A DNA stretch of 64,000 nt from Flavobacterium pokkalii (GCF_014596575.1 NZ_NASZ01000003.1:62001-126000), one strand, 5' to 3'; positions 8,627 to 18,531 are shown, counted from the stretch's first letter. The notes: generated by a model not told the origin, from the sequence alone. Numbers and translations are program-made.

Positions 8627-8821
8627 ATGAAAAAGAGACACGAACAGAAACTAATTATTCTGTCAATGCTGATGATTTTAGCATTGAACATTCCTCTTAT
8701 TCTCTTATTTGACAGTTCCAAACCATTATTTGGCTTCCCGATTATCTACATTTACTTTTTTTCGGTCTGGCTATTTTCAATTGGTATAACCTACTTAATT
8801 ATCAAAAAATATTATGAGTAG
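8627..8821 (+). CDS. Small two-helix membrane protein, symporter partner
   Basis: A 64-residue protein with two hydrophobic segments (about 10-29 and 36-58) and a basic N-terminus. Its last 8 bases overlap the start of the symporter-kinase gene, implying translational coupling. By position and size it resembles the small companions of sodium/solute symporters (DUF485 with ActP, DUF3311 types). I do not recognise a specific family. Likely role: assembly or function of the downstream transporter-kinase. Confidence 0.7.
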   Translation: MKKRHEQKLIILSMLMILALNIPLILLFDSSKPLFGFPIIYIYFFSVWLFSIGITYLIIKKYYE

Positions 8822-11516
8822 TTTAGGGCTGTTGTTTATTTTAGTCGTCTATGTGGTCATTCTGTTTTACATTGCCCACTGGTCAGAAAAAAGAAGCCAT
8901 TCTAAATGGACGAACAATCCCTACATCTACTCTTTTTCTTTAGCCGTTTATTGTACCGCCTGGACCTATTACGGAAGTATCGGAATGGCAGCTAAATCCG
9001 GATTGGATTATTTACCCATTTATTTAGGGCCAATAATCATCATCCCGACCTGGATTATTATTCTTAAAAGAATTATTCGAATAACGCGAATTAACAAAAT
9101 AACCAGCATTGCTGATTTTATTTCGCTTCGCTATGGCAACAGCCGCTCACTGGGAGCACTGGTAACATTAATCTCAATTTTCGGGATTGTACCTTATATT
9201 GCTCTACAGTTAAAAGCCATTTCTGACACTTACCATATTGTCACTAAAACCCAACCGCATTCTGATATTTTTACCGATAACACCACTTATATTTGTATTG
9301 CTCTGGCTTTATTTGCTTCTTATTACGGCAATAAATATGTAGATGCTTCCGAAAAAAGACGCGGAATTGTAACCGCAATTGCTATAGAATCAATTTTAAA
9401 ACTCGTTTTCTTTTCTATCATCGGGATTTATGTTACCTATTTTGTTTTTGACGGTTTTGATGATATTTATACCAAAGCTTCCGTCTTGGAAGACTTTAAT
9501 CAAAAAAACACCATTGGGTCTTTAAGCAACGGAATCAACTGGTTCTTTTTGTGCCTTATTTCTATGTTTGCCATTTTTATTTTACCAAGACAATTTCACA
9601 CTGCCATCGTAGAAAACAATCAGGAAAAACACATCCGAACAGCCATTTGGCTCTTTCCGCTTTATTTATTACTGTTTAATGTTTTTGTTTTCCCAATAGC
9701 CTGGGGAGGCAACATTCTTTTTGGGTCGCAAGGACTGAATTCGGACACTTATTCCCTATTAATTCCGCAGCATTTCAATAATAACTTCCTGACTGTTATT
9801 GTATTTCTGGGTGGATTTTCGGCTGCGATTTCTATGATTATCGTTTCATCAATCGCACTGGCCACTATGCTAAGTAATAACCTTTTAATTCCGTATGGTT
9901 TTATTGGTTCTCTAAAAAATATTTCTCCTGAAAAAAATACCAAAAGAATTGTTCTCAGCAGAAAAATTGGAATCTTTTCGCTCATTATTTTAGCTTACAT
10001 TATTTATCGCGTTTTTATTTTAGATTACACTTTGGTCTCCATCGGATTACTTTCGTTTGTTATCATCGCCCAATTAGCACCCTCATTTTTTGGTGCTTTA
10101 TTTTGGAAACGCGGTTCTAAAAAAGGCGCTATGACCGGAATTATTCTCGGATTCTTAGTTTGCTTCTACACATTATTAGTTCCTTATGCTATTGGCACCA
10201 CAAAATCAGCCAGTACTTTTGTGCAGGAAGGTCCCTGGGGAATGGAATTATTAAAGCCTTTTCAGCTTTTCGGATTGGATTATTTGGATCCAATTCCGCA
10301 GGCGGTTTTTTGGAGTTTATTAGTCAATGTTTTGAGTTATTTAGCTATTTCTGTTAGTTTCAGCGGTAATTACAGAGAACGAAATTATGCCGAAATGTTT
10401 GTGGATATTGACAAATACATCACCAATCATGAAAATGCTTATGTATGGAAAGGAACCGCTAACATCTCTGATATTACAAAAATCCTGGAACGCTTTTTAG
10501 GAACTGAAAGAACCCAACGTGCGCTTACTATTTTTAACCTCAAATACAATATTGACAAAAACAACAATATTGCCGATGCCCGTTTTATCAAATTTGCCGA
10601 AAATTTACTCACAGGACATATCGGAACGGCTTCTGCCAAAATTGTAATTTCCAGCGTAGCCAAAGAAGACAAAATCAGTTTGCCGGAAGTACTGCGAATT
10701 TTGGAAGAATCCAAAGAAAATATTATCATCAATAAAATGCTGGTTGAAAATTCGAACGAATTAAAAACCTTATCCGAAAAACTACAAAGAGCCAATCAGG
10801 AACTCATTAACAAAGACATTCAAAAAGACGAATTTCTGGATACCGTAACCCATGAATTACGAACTCCGATTACAGCCATTAGAGCCGCAACCGAAATTTT
10901 GCACGATGATGAAAACATTCCGACCGAAGTGCGTCAAAAATTCCTCCAAAACATCATTACTGAATCAGACCGACTGAATCGTTTGATTGACAAAATATTA
11001 GATTTAGAAAAATTTGAAACCGGAAAACAAAAAATTTATCTGTCTAAAAATAACATTTGTCAAACGATTAACAACACTTTAGAATCTTTACAACAATTAA
11101 TCGTTAACAAAAAAATCAAGGTAGATTTTGAGGCAAAAGCCTTTGAAATAAAAGCCATTTATGATGAAGAACGTATTATTCAGGTGTTAAATAATTTATT
11201 TTCAAATGCTATCAAATTTAGTTCTGAAACTGAAGGGAAAATAAAAATTACCATTACAGAAAACCATGATTTTACGGCGGTGAGCATTCATAACAACGGT
11301 AAAGCAATCAATCCGGAAGACTTGGAAGCTATTTTTGATAAATTTTATCAGGCCAGAAATCAAAATATCAAAAAACCAATTGGAAGCGGCTTAGGATTAG
11401 CCATTTGCAAAAAAATAATAGAACATCATAAAGGAAAGATTTGGGCCGAAAGCAACGAAAGTGCCGGAACAACCATTACCTTTACATTACCCAATTACAA
11501 TACTAGTGAAACATGA
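8814..11516 (+). CDS. Sodium/solute symporter-histidine kinase fusion (CbrA/CrbS-like)
   Basis: A 900-residue fusion. Residues about 1-500 form an SSS-type transporter with around 13 helices. About 525-640 form a linker (KGTANISDITKILERFLG..., like the STAC-type linker of CbrA/CrbS). A HisKA domain then carries the phospho-acceptor His680 (EFLDTVTHELRTP). A HATPase domain (about 790-895) has an N box (NNLFSNAIKFS) and GSGLGLAICKKIIEHHKG. In Vibrio and Pseudomonas such kinases, paired with a response regulator, turn on acs in the acetate switch; the neighbouring acs gene fits that. It overlaps the receiver gene by 4 bases. Whether the symporter half transports or only senses is not visible. 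Confidence 0.92.
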   Translation: MSSLGLLFILVVYVVILFYIAHWSEKRSHSKWTNNPYIYSFSLAVYCTAWTYYGSIGMAAKSGLDYLPIYLGPIIIIPTWIIILKRIIRITRINKITSIADFISLRYGNSRSLGALVTLISIFGIVPYIALQLKAISDTYHIVTKTQPHSDIFTDNTTYICIALALFASYYGNKYVDASEKRRGIVTAIAIESILKLVFFSIIGIYVTYFVFDGFDDIYTKASVLEDFNQKNTIGSLSNGINWFFLCLISMFAIFILPRQFHTAIVENNQEKHIRTAIWLFPLYLLLFNVFVFPIAWGGNILFGSQGLNSDTYSLLIPQHFNNNFLTVIVFLGGFSAAISMIIVSSIALATMLSNNLLIPYGFIGSLKNISPEKNTKRIVLSRKIGIFSLIILAYIIYRVFILDYTLVSIGLLSFVIIAQLAPSFFGALFWKRGSKKGAMTGIILGFLVCFYTLLVPYAIGTTKSASTFVQEGPWGMELLKPFQLFGLDYLDPIPQAVFWSLLVNVLSYLAISVSFSGNYRERNYAEMFVDIDKYITNHENAYVWKGTANISDITKILERFLGTERTQRALTIFNLKYNIDKNNNIADARFIKFAENLLTGHIGTASAKIVISSVAKEDKISLPEVLRILEESKENIIINKMLVENSNELKTLSEKLQRANQELINKDIQKDEFLDTVTHELRTPITAIRAATEILHDDENIPTEVRQKFLQNIITESDRLNRLIDKILDLEKFETGKQKIYLSKNNICQTINNTLESLQQLIVNKKIKVDFEAKAFEIKAIYDEERIIQVLNNLFSNAIKFSSETEGKIKITITENHDFTAVSIHNNGKAINPEDLEAIFDKFYQARNQNIKKPIGSGLGLAICKKIIEHHKGKIWAESNESAGTTITFTLPNYNTSET

Positions 11517-11875
11517 AAAAAATACTAATTGTAGATGACGAACCTAACATTGTCATGTCGCTGGAATACACCTTCAAAAAAAATAATTTTGAAGTCTTTA
11601 TTGCCCGCGATGGACAGGAAGCGCTGGATACTTTAGAGCATCAGCATCCTGACCTCATCATTCTTGATGTGATGATGCCAATGGTTGACGGTTACAGCAC
11701 TTTGGAACAAATTAAACAAAACCCGGAACTGGAAAACTGTAAAGTCATTTTTCTTTCGGCAAAAAACAAAGAACAGGATATTGAAAAAGGGCTTTCATTG
11801 GGCGCCAATCTCTATATTACCAAACCCTTTTCAATAAAAAAACTGGTTGAACAAGTACAGAATTTATTAAACTAA
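11513..11875 (+). CDS. Receiver-only response regulator
   Basis: A 120-residue single receiver domain. Acidic pocket Asp8-Asp9, phospho-acceptor Asp52 (LIILDVMMP), the Ser in IFLSAKN and the Lys in TKPF are all present. There is no output domain: the protein ends right after the last receiver helix. It overlaps the symporter-kinase gene (ATGA) and is its clear partner. CrbR in proteobacteria has a LuxR-type DNA-binding domain, so signal output here must go through another protein, possibly the InsA-like HTH protein upstream (inference). Confidence 0.92.
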   Translation: MKKILIVDDEPNIVMSLEYTFKKNNFEVFIARDGQEALDTLEHQHPDLIILDVMMPMVDGYSTLEQIKQNPELENCKVIFLSAKNKEQDIEKGLSLGANLYITKPFSIKKLVEQVQNLLN

Positions 11876-11899
11876 CAAAAACTATATAAACACAAAATC

Positions 11900-13807
11900 A
11901 TGAGTCGTTACAAAATAAGCAATTTTGAAGAGTACTTTAAAGAATACAAAAAATCAATAAAAGACCCTAAAAAATTCTGGGATAAGATTGCATCCGAAAA
12001 CTTTACCTGGTACCAGGAATGGGACAAAGTTGTCGATTTCAACATGGCCGACGCCCAAATTAAATGGTTTGTTGATGCTAAAGTAAACATCACTAAAAAC
12101 TGTATTGATCGTCATTTGGCTAAAAAAGGAGATAAAACAGCCATCATTTTCGAACCTAACAATCCGGACGAAGCAACACAATCCTTTACTTACAATGAAT
12201 TACACCAACAAGTAAGCAAAATGGCCAATGTACTGTTAAGTGAGGGCATTCAAAAAGGGGACCGCGTATGTATTTACCTGCCTATGATTCCCGAGCTAGC
12301 AATTACCACATTAGCCTGCGCCCGAATTGGAGCTATTCACTCGGTTGTTTTTGCCGGTTTTTCTGCCTCAGCACTTGCGGCCCGAATTAACGACAGCGAA
12401 TGTAAAATGGTCGTTACTTCTGACGGAGCTTACCGTGGTAATAAAACCATCGACTTAAAAGGCATTGTGGACGAAGCATTAACCAACTGCCCTTCGGTAG
12501 CAAAAACATTAGTAGTAAAAAGAACCAATGCTGATATCCAAATGAAAGAAGGTCGTGACCAATGGTTAGCCCCACTTTTCGATCAGGCTTCAGACAACAA
12601 TACTGCCGAAATTATGGATGCCGAAGATCCATTGTTTATTCTATATACTTCCGGTTCAACGGGAAAACCAAAAGGAATGGTACACACCACAGCAGGTTAC
12701 ATGGTTTACACCGCTTATACTTTCCAAAATGTATTTAATTACGAAGAAAATGACATCTTTTGGTGTACAGCCGATATTGGTTGGATTACTGGGCACTCCT
12801 ACATTCTATACGGACCTCTGTTAAACGGAGCAACTACTGTGATTTTTGAAGGTGTTCCTTCTTATCCGGATTTCAGTCGTTTTTGGCAAATTATCGAAAA
12901 ACACAAAGTAAACCAATTCTATACAGCACCAACAGCCATTAGAGCTTTGGCTAAAGAAAGTTTAGATTATGTCCAAAAATATCCGCTAAGTTCTTTAAAA
13001 GTTATCGGATCGGTAGGAGAACCAATCAACGAGGAAGCCTGGCACTGGTACAACGACCACGTAGGAGGCAAACGTTGTCCGGTTGTAGATACCTGGTGGC
13101 AAACAGAAACCGGAGGGATTTTGATTTCTCCAATTCCATTTATCACACCAACGAAACCAACTTATGCCACCCTTCCATTACCGGGAATTCAGGCAGTTTT
13201 AATGGATGAAAAACGCAACGAAATCGAAGACAATCAAGTAGTAGGAAGCTTGTGTATTAAATATCCTTGGCCTGGAATTGCCAGAACTATCTGGGGAGAC
13301 CACCAACGTTATAAAGACACTTACTTCTCTACTTTCCCGGGAAAATATTTCAGTGGTGACGGTGCTTTACGTGACGAAGTAGGTTACTACCGTATTACCG
13401 GACGTGTGGATGATGTCATTATTGTATCCGGACATAACTTAGGAACAGCACCTATCGAAGATGCCATCAATGAGCATCCTGCAGTTGCTGAAAGTGCCAT
13501 CGTAGGTTTCCCTCACGATATTAAAGGAAATGCCTTGTATGGTTTTGTGATCCTAAAAGAAACAGGAGAGAAACGAGACAAAACAAACCTTGCAAAAGAA
13601 ATCAATCAGCACATTTCGGAACACATTGGGCCTATTGCCAAATTAGACAAAATCCAGTTTGTTGCCGGTTTACCCAAAACCCGTTCCGGAAAGATTATGA
13701 GACGTATTCTTCGCAAAATTGCCGAAGGAGATTTTTCTAATTTCGGAGACACAACCACCCTTTTAAATCCGGAAATTGTTGAAGAAATTAAAGAGGGACG
13801 TCTTTAA
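11900..13807 (+). CDS. acs: Acetyl-CoA synthetase
   Basis: A 635-residue AMP-forming ligase that converts acetate, CoA and ATP to acetyl-CoA. Visible family signatures: the N-terminal ACAS region (W..I..ENFTWYQEWDKVVD), the P-loop-like YTSGSTGKPKG (about 251-261), WWQTETGG, the hinge/adenylate region YRITGRVDDVI and the C-terminal PKTRSGKIMRR with Lys598, the residue acetylated in Acs of other bacteria. It lies 24 bp after the receiver gene and is followed by a strong terminator, so it is the last gene of the acetate operon. Confidence 0.96.
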   Translation: MSRYKISNFEEYFKEYKKSIKDPKKFWDKIASENFTWYQEWDKVVDFNMADAQIKWFVDAKVNITKNCIDRHLAKKGDKTAIIFEPNNPDEATQSFTYNELHQQVSKMANVLLSEGIQKGDRVCIYLPMIPELAITTLACARIGAIHSVVFAGFSASALAARINDSECKMVVTSDGAYRGNKTIDLKGIVDEALTNCPSVAKTLVVKRTNADIQMKEGRDQWLAPLFDQASDNNTAEIMDAEDPLFILYTSGSTGKPKGMVHTTAGYMVYTAYTFQNVFNYEENDIFWCTADIGWITGHSYILYGPLLNGATTVIFEGVPSYPDFSRFWQIIEKHKVNQFYTAPTAIRALAKESLDYVQKYPLSSLKVIGSVGEPINEEAWHWYNDHVGGKRCPVVDTWWQTETGGILISPIPFITPTKPTYATLPLPGIQAVLMDEKRNEIEDNQVVGSLCIKYPWPGIARTIWGDHQRYKDTYFSTFPGKYFSGDGALRDEVGYYRITGRVDDVIIVSGHNLGTAPIEDAINEHPAVAESAIVGFPHDIKGNALYGFVILKETGEKRDKTNLAKEINQHISEHIGPIAKLDKIQFVAGLPKTRSGKIMRRILRKIAEGDFSNFGDTTTLLNPEIVEEIKEGRL

Positions 13808-13826
13808 AAATCAATAACTAAAACCT

Positions 13827-13857
13827 AAAGCTGCTCGTGATCGGGCAGCTTTTTTTG
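13827..13857 (+). terminator. Terminator after acs
   Basis: An 11-bp stem (about 13827-13837 with 13842-13852) with the tetraloop TGAT is followed by a run of T to 13856. It closes the acetate operon. Confidence 0.85.
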
Positions 13858-13965
13858 TTTTAAAAAAAGCTTCTCCAAATAATAACACGGTAAAAAAAAT
13901 ATTTTTAGTAAATTCGTTTACAACAATACCATTATTTGGGAAACAACCAAGAATCAGGTCGGATT

Positions 13966-15771
13966 ATGAAAACAGCCTCCAAAAACCTTATCCAGAGAAT
14001 CGAACCTCCTTTTTGGTTTTCCGATATGCACAATCCGGAACTTCAAATTCTTTTTTATGGTAAAAATATCTCGCAATGTCAAATTACGATTGAAAACAGT
14101 TCAGCTATAACCAACGTAAAACGAACTGACAACCCCAATTTTATTTTTGTAACAATTAACACCAGAATAATACAAAACAAAATATTTGAATTCATTTTTA
14201 AGCTCAAAAACAAAATTGTATTCATTCAAAAATATGAATTAAAAGAGCGAAGGAAAAACTCCGCAACACGCAAAAGTTTTGATGCTTCAGATGTAATTTA
14301 CCTCCTCATGCCGGATCGGTTTGCTAACGGTAACGACAACAACCAAAACGATAGTCATTTAAACGAAAAATACAATCGGGAACTCCCCGGAGGACGACAT
14401 GGCGGAGATATCGAAGGAATCATTCAACATTTAGACTACATTCAATCCCTAGGAGCAACGGCTATTTGGTGTACACCACTTTGCGAAGACAACGAAAAAG
14501 AATTCTCCTATCACAGTTATGCCCAATCAGATGTTTATAAAATAGACCCCCGCTTTGGAACTAATGAAGATTACCTTCGTCTAGCCGAAGAAATACATCG
14601 CCGGGGTTTAAAATTAATCATGGATTATGTTACCAATCACTGGGGACTGGAACACTGGATGGTTAAAGATTCACCCACTCCGGACTGGATTCACCGCTTT
14701 GAAAACTACACCCAAACCAACCATAAACGCAGCACTATCAGCGACATCAACGCCGCTGAAATTGACCGTTTCGTTTGTCTTAACGGCTGGTTTGTGCCCA
14801 CCATGCCCGACCTCAATATTAGCAATCCGTTAGTCTTTACTTACCTTTGTCAAAATGCCATCTGGTGGATTGAATATGCGAATCTGGACGGTTTTAGAGT
14901 GGACACTTACAATTATTCCGAACCCGAATATATAGCCCAATGGACCAAAGCAATTACCGACGAATATCCAAATTTCAATCTGGTGGGCGAAATTACCATG
15001 CGTAATCAGGGACTGCTTTCCTATTGGCAAAAAGACAGTCCTATTGGAAAAATCCAAAATTACAATTCCAATTTACCTTCGGTCATGGATTTTGCACTTT
15101 CAGACGCCTTGCAAATTGTTTTTAACGAAGATGATGATAGCTGGGATCAGGGAATTACCAAAATTTATGATTTGTTATCCAAAGATTTTTTATTTCCAAA
15201 TGTCAATAATTTATTAATTTTTGGCGAAAACCACGACAGCAAACGACTGAATCAGATTTACAATAACGATATTCGAAAATACAAATTAGCCATGACCATG
15301 CTGGCTACTTTACGCGGCATTCCGCAACTCTATTACGGCTCCGAAATTGGCATGGCCGGCGATCAAAACTTAGGCGATGCCGATATTCGCAGGGATTTCC
15401 CCGGAGGGTCGAAAGGAGACGAAAACAATGCTTTTAATCCGGAAACACGAACCGAATGTCAAAATGCATATTTTAATTTTACTTCCAAATTATTCCACTG
15501 GCGTAAAACAAATCAAGCAGTTCATTTTGGAAAAACCACCCATTACATTCCGGAGAATAATATTTATGTTTACTTTAGGCACAACAGCAACCAAACCGTC
15601 ATGGTTATCATTAATAATCATCCCGAAAATCAAGAATTTGACACAAAACGATTTGAAGAAAATATAAAAAATTTCACCGTCGGAAAAGAAGTTCTAAATC
15701 ATCTCACTTTCAAATTATCAGCTCCTATTTCCATTGAAGGAAAATCGGCTTTGATTTTAGAATTAGAATAA
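13966..15771 (+). CDS. GH13 alpha-amylase-family protein (neopullulanase/SusA-like)
   Basis: A 601-residue glycoside hydrolase acting on alpha-1,4-glucans or maltodextrins. An N-terminal beta-sandwich (about 1-95, cyclomaltodextrinase-N type) precedes the catalytic barrel. The catalytic triad by motif is Asp313 (GFRVDTYN), Glu342 (VGEITM) and Asp424 (GENHDS), with spacing like SusA. A TTG 30 bases upstream is also in frame, but the ATG at 13966 is the more plausible start. No signal peptide is visible from either start, so the enzyme looks cytoplasmic, unlike SusA. It follows the acs terminator as an independent gene. Confidence 0.9.
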   Translation: MKTASKNLIQRIEPPFWFSDMHNPELQILFYGKNISQCQITIENSSAITNVKRTDNPNFIFVTINTRIIQNKIFEFIFKLKNKIVFIQKYELKERRKNSATRKSFDASDVIYLLMPDRFANGNDNNQNDSHLNEKYNRELPGGRHGGDIEGIIQHLDYIQSLGATAIWCTPLCEDNEKEFSYHSYAQSDVYKIDPRFGTNEDYLRLAEEIHRRGLKLIMDYVTNHWGLEHWMVKDSPTPDWIHRFENYTQTNHKRSTISDINAAEIDRFVCLNGWFVPTMPDLNISNPLVFTYLCQNAIWWIEYANLDGFRVDTYNYSEPEYIAQWTKAITDEYPNFNLVGEITMRNQGLLSYWQKDSPIGKIQNYNSNLPSVMDFALSDALQIVFNEDDDSWDQGITKIYDLLSKDFLFPNVNNLLIFGENHDSKRLNQIYNNDIRKYKLAMTMLATLRGIPQLYYGSEIGMAGDQNLGDADIRRDFPGGSKGDENNAFNPETRTECQNAYFNFTSKLFHWRKTNQAVHFGKTTHYIPENNIYVYFRHNSNQTVMVIINNHPENQEFDTKRFEENIKNFTVGKEVLNHLTFKLSAPISIEGKSALILELE

Positions 15772-15791
15772 ACCTTAATTCCCCTATTTAT

Positions 15792-15799
15792 TATCTTTG
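15792..15799 (+). promoter_or_regulatory. -7 box of the GDPD gene
   Basis: TATCTTTG is a perfect TAnnTTTG -7 box, 15 bp before the ATG at 15815. The TTG at 15797 is in frame and can be mistaken for a start, but it is part of the promoter. Confidence 0.7.
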
Positions 15800-15814
15800 C
15801 AAAAAACACAATTT

Positions 15815-16492
15815 ATGTTCAAAATAGGTCATCGTGGTGCTAAAGGTTACGAACCCGAAAACACCTTGAGAAGTTTTCAAAAAGCTATTGATTTACATGT
15901 TGACCGAATCGAACTGGATGTCCATCTAAGTTCCGACAAAGAAATCATCGTCATTCACGATGAGACAGTTGACAGAGTTACAAACAAAACAGGATTGATA
16001 AAAGAATTAACTCTCCCCCAAATAAAACGATTACGAATTGAAAAAAAATATCAAATTCCAACTTTGACACAGGTCTTAAACCTTATCAATCAAAGATGTG
16101 AAGTTAATATTGAAATAAAATCTTTTGAAGCCACTAAAAAAGTAGTGACACTGATTGAAAAATATATTGAAGAAAAAAAATGGAATTACAGTCAATTTAT
16201 CATTTCCAGTTTTGATTGGAATGCTTTGCGAGAAGTCCATTTTTTGAATCAGAATATCCGTATTGGGGTATTAACAGAAAGCGATTTAGATTTGGCTTTT
16301 TCTTTTGCTCAAAGCATTCATGCCAAATCCATTCATCCTTATTTTCACTTACTGACTGCCGAAACTACACAAAAAATGCAGCAAGCCGGCTTTGAAGTAT
16401 ATCCCTGGACGGTAAATGAACCGGAAGATATACAACAAATGAAATCTTTTAACGTAAACGGAATTATCTCTGATTTTCCAGACAGAATATGA
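15815..16492 (+). CDS. Glycerophosphodiester phosphodiesterase
   Basis: A 225-residue GDPD-family protein that hydrolyses glycerophosphodiesters to glycerol-3-phosphate and an alcohol. The N-terminus shows the catalytic GHRG motif (His6, Arg7), ENTLRSF and the metal-binding E-L-D-V-H segment followed by IVIHDETVDR. It has no signal peptide and so is cytoplasmic. The start at 15815 is preferred because the upstream TTG lies in the -7 box. Its last 4 bases overlap the next gene. Confidence 0.92.
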   Translation: MFKIGHRGAKGYEPENTLRSFQKAIDLHVDRIELDVHLSSDKEIIVIHDETVDRVTNKTGLIKELTLPQIKRLRIEKKYQIPTLTQVLNLINQRCEVNIEIKSFEATKKVVTLIEKYIEEKKWNYSQFIISSFDWNALREVHFLNQNIRIGVLTESDLDLAFSFAQSIHAKSIHPYFHLLTAETTQKMQQAGFEVYPWTVNEPEDIQQMKSFNVNGIISDFPDRI

Positions 16493-17697
16493 CACAAAAC
16501 TTTGATATAATTATTGTAGGCGGCGGTGCAGCAGGTTTTTTTACAGCCATCAATATTGCCGAAAAAAATCCGAAATTAAAAATAGCGATTTTGGAACGCG
16601 CTGCCGATGTTTTGCAAAAAGTGCGCATTTCGGGCGGTGGTCGCTGCAATGTAACCCATGCCTGTTTTGAACCGAATGAATTAGTCAAATTTTACCCTCG
16701 GGGCGAAAAAGAATTACGCGGTCCTTTTCATCAGTTTTGTTCCGGAGACACCATTGAATGGTTTGAAAAACACGGGGTTGAACTCAAAATTGAAGAAGAC
16801 GGCAGAATGTTTCCGGTTTCCAATGCATCCCAAACCATCATTGATTGTTTCCTCAAAGCGACTCAAAAACCGGGTATTCAGGTACTTACCGGACAAAGCG
16901 TTCAATCTATTTTTAAAAAAGATTCTATTTGGAAAATTGATACCCGAAACCAACAATTCATTTGCGAAAAATTGGTTTTGGCCACAGGCAGTAACCCAAA
17001 AATTTGGGATATGCTGCAACAACAAGGTCATGCAATTATAGCTCCGGTTCCTTCACTATTTACTTTTAACATCAAAGATAGCCGCATCAAGGAATTACCG
17101 GGCGTTTCTGCACAGGTTTCGGTAAAAGTAAAAGATAGCAAATTAGCATCAACAGGCCCTTTATTAATAACGCATTGGGGTATGAGTGGCCCGGCTATTT
17201 TAAAACTTTCGGCTTGGGGCGCTCGAATTTTACATGATAAAAATTATCAGTTTACAATTTATATCAATTGGTTGAACGATGTAGACACCGAAGAAGCCGA
17301 ACAACTTTTGAAAGATTTAAAACAAGATCAAGCAAAGAAAATGGTTTCTAAAAAATCACCTTTTGAACTAACCAATAGACTTTGGGAAAGTTTAGTATTG
17401 TCTTCTGGAATTTCATCAGAAACCAAATGGGCTGATTTGTCTAAAATCCAAATTCAAAATTTATCCAAACAACTTACCAATGCAAGTTTTCAGGTTAATG
17501 GGAAAAGCACTTTCAAAGAAGAATTTGTTACTGCGGGCGGAATCGATTTAAAAGAAATCAACTTTAAAACCATGGAAAGTAAAATTCACGAAAACCTCTA
17601 TTTTGCTGGAGAAATTATGAATATCGACGCTATAACCGGAGGTTTCAACTTTCAAAATGCCTGGACGAGTGGTTTTATAGTGGCTAATGCAATTTAA
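16489..17697 (+). CDS. HI0933/BaiN-family FAD-dependent oxidoreductase
   Basis: A 402-residue flavoprotein. The N-terminal dinucleotide-binding motif IIVGGGAAGFF (about residues 8-18) is followed by VRISGGGRCNVTH, the hallmark of the HI0933-like family, and by LATGSNPKIW and a C-terminal GGFNFQNAWTSGF FAD-contact motif. Physiological substrates are mostly unknown. It overlaps the GDPD gene by 4 bases (ATGA) and so is co-translated, but no shared pathway is evident. Confidence 0.92.
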   Translation: MTQNFDIIIVGGGAAGFFTAINIAEKNPKLKIAILERAADVLQKVRISGGGRCNVTHACFEPNELVKFYPRGEKELRGPFHQFCSGDTIEWFEKHGVELKIEEDGRMFPVSNASQTIIDCFLKATQKPGIQVLTGQSVQSIFKKDSIWKIDTRNQQFICEKLVLATGSNPKIWDMLQQQGHAIIAPVPSLFTFNIKDSRIKELPGVSAQVSVKVKDSKLASTGPLLITHWGMSGPAILKLSAWGARILHDKNYQFTIYINWLNDVDTEEAEQLLKDLKQDQAKKMVSKKSPFELTNRLWESLVLSSGISSETKWADLSKIQIQNLSKQLTNASFQVNGKSTFKEEFVTAGGIDLKEINFKTMESKIHENLYFAGEIMNIDAITGGFNFQNAWTSGFIVANAI

Positions 17698-17787
17698 TCA
17701 GATTTAGCATTATTAACATAAATTTACAGTCAAGACCGCTTTATTTTGGCACAAATCCAGTAACTTGTACTTACAAATCTAATTCTC

Positions 17788-18531
17788 ATGAAATCAAAAT
17801 TGTTCTTACTTCTGTTTGCCTGTTTAAGTCAGTTTACGTTTGCACAAACGCATAAATTACTTCGGGGAAAAGTAATGTCGGATCATTTTGTATTAGAAAA
17901 TGTAGATGTGATTAATAAAAACACTGAAATGGTTACCAAAACCAATGAAAAGGGAGAATTCATTCTGGCTGCAAGTGTAAATGACAGTATTTTATTTTAC
18001 GATAAGGATTACCATTTGAAAGGTATCAAATTGAGTTTGGAAGATTTAGAAGCTAACAATATGATTGTTACTATTGATCAAAAACCGGAAGAATTAAAAG
18101 AAATTGTGATTCGGAAAGTAAGCGTTGATTGGGAATTTGACAAAAAGTGGGAACAACTCAAAAGAGACGAAGTAGCGGTTTACAGACAGTCCAATCAATT
18201 AAAAAATCCCGGTGTAAATGACGGAACTATTACTAACGGAATGGATTTTGTAAAAATTGGAAAATTACTTTTTGGCGACAAACTGAAACGAAAAAAGAAT
18301 GCGGTTGCCAATGTTGAATTTAAAAATGTCGCTGCCAATAATTTTGACGAAAAATTCTTTACCGAAACCCTGCAACTCAAAAAAGAAGAAATTGACGCTT
18401 TCTTAACTTTCTGCGATTTTGATCCGGAATCAAAAAAAATTTTAGAAGACAAAAATTCCAATTCGCTTGTATTAATGGATTATTTGTACCAAAAAAGCCT
18501 GGAATATAAAAAGGCAAATACTATTGAATAA
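17788..18531 (+). CDS. Secreted protein with carboxypeptidase-regulatory-like domain, paralogue 1
   Basis: A 247-residue protein with a signal peptide (FLLLFACLSQFTFAQ, cleavage near 20). A beta-sandwich resembling the carboxypeptidase-regulatory-like domain covers about 21-110 (LLRGKVMSDHFVLENVDVINKN). The C-terminal half is charged and helical (KEEIDAFLTFCDFDPESKKILE). It is a tandem paralogue of the next gene with the same domain order. Function is unknown; likely periplasmic. Confidence 0.75.
   Translation: MKSKLFLLLFACLSQFTFAQTHKLLRGKVMSDHFVLENVDVINKNTEMVTKTNEKGEFILAASVNDSILFYDKDYHLKGIKLSLEDLEANNMIVTIDQKPEELKEIVIRKVSVDWEFDKKWEQLKRDEVAVYRQSNQLKNPGVNDGTITNGMDFVKIGKLLFGDKLKRKKNAVANVEFKNVAANNFDEKFFTETLQLKKEEIDAFLTFCDFDPESKKILEDKNSNSLVLMDYLYQKSLEYKKANTIE

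Noticed and set aside
15797..15814. TTG start giving six extra residues on the GDPD protein
   Set aside because: The TTG is part of the TATCTTTG promoter box; the same applies to tspO, mvaD and rluB.
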